This document shows, in pieces, positions 61,019 through 64,000 of a DNA stretch of 64,000 bases. How positions within the stretch are numbered: the first letter of the stretch is position 1; each line of letters begins with the position of its first letter. The position numbers and the translations under genes were made by a program. The notes beneath the pieces were generated by a model. It had not been told where the DNA came from. It made no database searches and saw only the letters and a list, made by a program, of their open reading frames with translations. The stretch covers positions 37,052,801-37,116,800 of the forward strand of contig OX359247.1 of the NCBI GenBank assembly GCA_947179485.1, written 5' to 3'. Source of the stretch: Allacma fusca (Eukaryota > Arthropoda > Collembola > Symphypleona > Sminthuridae).

Positions 61019-61036
61019 AATAAAAAAAACAATAAA
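61019..61036 (+). promoter_or_regulatory. HACD copy 2 polyadenylation signals
   Basis: Two AATAAA hexamers, 61019-61024 and 61031-61036, shortly after the stop codon. Confidence 0.55.
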
Positions 61037-61948
61037 ACCATGAAAGAATACAAGAATATAAAATATAAGGTTTATTGATAAGTTTTTAAAACGGCATGTG
61101 GGCTAAATAGTCACGGCGAAGAGTTATTAACAAGTCTGTCTTATTGCATTTTATGTAGTTCGTAAATTTCAAAAGTGTATGGAATTTTTAGAAGGACTAG
61201 AAACTCATGAAATGACTAATTCGTGTCAATGAAATATCTCATTTATGAACAGTAACCAATAGGTTTTCTGAAAGCGTGCATTTCTTTGATTGCTGAGTAT
61301 GATTTTGTATATAAATCTGTACTAATATTTATTTTTTTAAATTATTAATTAGATAAACGGGGTAATCCGTTGAATATCCATAAAATTGTCAATTATTTAA
61401 GCAAAGTCAACGTTGCATTGCCACGAAATGTAATTATAATAATTATTCAAGTTACATACATACATACATGTTTTTAGAATGCATGAGTATCCATATTTAG
61501 ATAATATTTTATTGTTACAGATAATATGAAGCCTTATTACAAAAACTTGTCTATAGCCCGTTTTGTAAGACTAAAAAGGCAGATAAAAAAATCTTCACCT
61601 GATTTAACAAACATGAAAACCGGCGGTGACAGCGGTGTACATATGAGGTAGAAGAAGGCAAGGATACGTAAACTTGCCACCTGGTTAAAGGTTTCTAGGA
61701 TTGTTTTTTAAGGGCCAGTGCAAATTTATTTTGGTGAATTATAATTGTCACAACGAAGGTACTACCGACAGTGTTACAGCTGAACGGAATCCTTAAATCG
61801 CGTGAGGACATGCTGGTCAGAAAGACATTGTAGTACACTTATTCGCGGCTTCAAGATCAAATTCATGCAATAAGGTGAAATTACCATTATTTATTTAAAA
61901 AATTAGCCCCCTCTCAAAATTGTAGAATAAAATTATCTTAGTATCTCA

Positions 61949-61954
61949 TTTATT
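61949..61954 (-). promoter_or_regulatory. POP1 polyadenylation signal
   Basis: TTTATT on the plus strand, AATAAA on the minus strand, about 95 bp downstream of the POP1 stop codon. Confidence 0.5.
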
Positions 61955-62048
61955 TGTAACCAGCAGGTTTAAAGGAATAATTATTTACATTAAATGCTAA
62001 CACTTTTAGAAAACAAATACAAATTAAACAAATAAGTGTGAGCAGTGA

Positions 62049-64000
62049 TCATAAGTTCAAAATGTTTAACTTTCCTGTCCGATATATCAAACTGTCCACC
62101 CAATTACGAACGAGGACAAACTGTCCTAATCTCTTATTTGAAGCTGCATTTTTGGCGAATTCTAGCAGGGCAACAGCTGAAACATAACCTAAAGCAGAAC
62201 ATTTCCCTTGAGAATATTCATTTCCGCCGTATGTAAAAAATCCCATTGGCTTCCTACTCAGGTTGTGATACGTTTCCAAATAATTTTCCTTCGGTATAAG
62301 CCACATATTGTTCATATTGTGATTGTAAACTTGAGATAGCTTTTGGGAATTATAATGGTGAATTAGAGCATTGTTAGCTAACAGGACGTCATCATTGTCG
62401 CACTGTTTATTCTCGCGCCTTAACTTTTTCCGCTTCTTTCTCAAAAATGCCATTATTTTTTGGTGCTTCTGACGAAAATCCAGTCGTTCCTTATGCTTCA
62501 ACGCATCACTTTGACTTGGTTCGATATGTATAGGAATGTCGCTTATCTTTCGTTGGGAGCTGTATTTTTCGACATCGGAAATAGTAGGGATACAAATTAT
62601 AGCTCCGTCGGCAGGTTTTCCCCGGCCCAAAATGTCTATTCGAACACCTATAAGGCACTGATGAATATTAACGATAGATGATAAGTTTTCAACAAGCTTA
62701 CACCAGAATTTTGACTTGACATTTCTTCCAAGCAAATTTAACTTCTCCTGATCTCGAAGTATGTAGTATGGATCGGTTTTGGCGTCGGTATCATCTTTCC
62801 AAAATTCAAGAAGGCCTGCATAGTCTTGTGTGAAGGGGGAACAGCAAGATAATTTTATTAAGTTTGGCCTTTTAGCTGGAGCTAAGTTAAAATATTCCCC
62901 ACGTTTCGATTCTTCGGTGGTTAGCTTCTCTGCGGCACCAAAGTAACTATCAGGTGGAGGAAAGTAAGGTGAATGCAAATTCCCGGTCTCAAAAGCGCAA
63001 GAAACCGAATCGCGTAGACCGGTGACACGAACAGCTCTATAATGATAATTTAGCTGATAAGCTTCTTTTAAAAATTTAAGCACATTATGCCGCTTGCAGA
63101 GATACTTCAGTTACTACTGTAATCAACGGAAAGTCGCAGCACATTATACACTGCATAGGACTGAAGTATACTTAATACCCACCTGTATGCAAATGCAATC
63201 CAAAATGCCATAGTCCAGCCTGCTGGCAAAATAAGATCGAATCCACAGTCGCTATAATTTCCTGAATTGGAAGTCCCCGGTCTATGCACTAATATTACAG
63301 GAATTTGGTTTTCTTCCCATCCCAGAACCATCTCTGAACCTAGACAAATAGAAAAAAGTAATTACGGGATAGTCGAGAGTTGGGGTATTTCTGTTAATTT
63401 CTATAAATGGACAAGTAGCTCTTACCGGGAATTAAAAGACCAGCTCTTCTTTTACAAAAGTCCTCATCAGTCATTTTCTCTTTGATTAAATTCAACCTTA
63501 AATGGTAATCTTCCAGGGGGCTGACTACCTTTGAAATAAAAGTCGTCAGAAGTTCCCCAACTTCAGGAATATGAGAAGCAGTGCCATTATTAATTTCACT
63601 ATTCGTTTCCATCTCGACTACTGAATCTAAATGTTCTACCTCTTCAATGTCAGTACAATCATCTTCAGGATCACTATTCTCTTCGTTATTTAGTAAGATC
63701 TTTGCCCGACTCTGCGGTAAAAATACTCTAGGATCGCGAACGATAAGTGGAAGAACGCTATAAGCAGGGAAGTCTTGAAAGTTATCCAGCAAGTTCCATA
63801 CCAAATGCTGCCTTTGTAGCAGATCTTGATCAGATAAAAATGAACTAAGAACAGATTTGGCATTACTTTCTACAATCTGTTGGGCCGTTTCTGGAACACT
63901 GGTCCTCACGACATCTCTTAGCACATTGAGAGTTTCAGGGCCAGAAAATCGAATTCGGTTTACTTCACCTTGTAAATCAGTAAGTGATAAACCTTTCCCA
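62049..64000 (-). CDS. POP1: POP1, RNase P / RNase MRP protein subunit (partial, 5' end outside window)
   Basis: Large protein subunit of the nuclear ribonucleoproteins RNase P (tRNA 5' maturation) and RNase MRP (pre-rRNA cleavage). Minus-strand exons 63426-64000 (open at the window edge), 63183-63339 and 62049-63036, joined in phases 1 and 2. The visible 572 residues or so begin in the frame LTDLQGEVNRIRFSGPETLN and run to the C-terminus. The POPLD domain is clear: LVHRPGTSNSGNYSDCGFDL then ILPAGWTMAFWIAFAYRAVR. The C-terminal domain carries PMGFFTYGGNEYSQGKCSALGYVS and FVLVRN, as in POP1 homologues. A Lys/Arg-rich stretch (FLRKKRKKLRRENKQ) may contact RNA or serve nuclear import. The first coding exons lie beyond 64000. 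Confidence 0.93.

Larger units (their letters stand above)
60989..62048. other. Convergent spacer, HACD / POP1
   Basis: About 1.1 kb between two 3' ends. On the minus strand AATAAA (61949-61954) lies about 95 bp after the POP1 stop. No gene or repeat array supported between. Confidence 0.6.

Overview
This is eukaryotic nuclear DNA: AT-rich, with genes split into many short exons bounded by GT-AG introns (about 75 bp to 11 kb), TATA-type core promoters, AATAAA signals and scattered dinucleotide repeats. The gene content points to an arthropod: a novel-type PKC, an M13 neprilysin, a type-B carboxylesterase and small secreted proteins with odorant-binding-protein cysteine spacing. A crustacean such as a parasitic copepod is my best guess. 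That is inference from general character; no marker gene settles it.

Layout. 0.2-22.0 kb (+): a 13-exon novel PKC (delta/theta type). Its 11 kb fifth intron holds a 1,169-codon open exon that ends next to a splice donor in the phase used by the following PKC exons. 22.0-25.8 kb: PKC 3' region and spacer. 25.8-29.0 kb (+): a five-exon zinc-knuckle, coiled-coil and acidic-disordered protein that I do not recognise. 30.0-31.1 kb (+): phospholipid scramblase. 33.3-38.5 kb (+): 14-exon neprilysin-like zinc metallopeptidase. 40.3-41.2 kb (+) and 43.3-41.9 kb (-): a tail-to-tail pair of small secreted OBP-like genes with identical downstream exon sizes. 45.5-48.1 kb (+): an unrecognised helical protein of about 714 aa. 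52.2-49.3 kb (-): 12-exon carboxylesterase. 53.9-57.1 kb (+): IFT70/TTC30. 59.0-61.0 kb (+): two tandem 3-hydroxyacyl-CoA dehydratase (HACD) genes with intronless coding regions. 64.0-62.0 kb (-): the 3' part of POP1, running off the right edge.

The genes do not form one pathway; this is ordinary animal gene neighbourhood with two local duplications (OBP-like and HACD). Exon models were made by hand: each splice junction was checked for GT/AG, reading phase and, where I know the family, continuity of the protein. The main leads are the probable alternative PKC form with a giant disordered N-terminus, and the OBP-like pair, one copy of which has a damaged ancestral splice donor.
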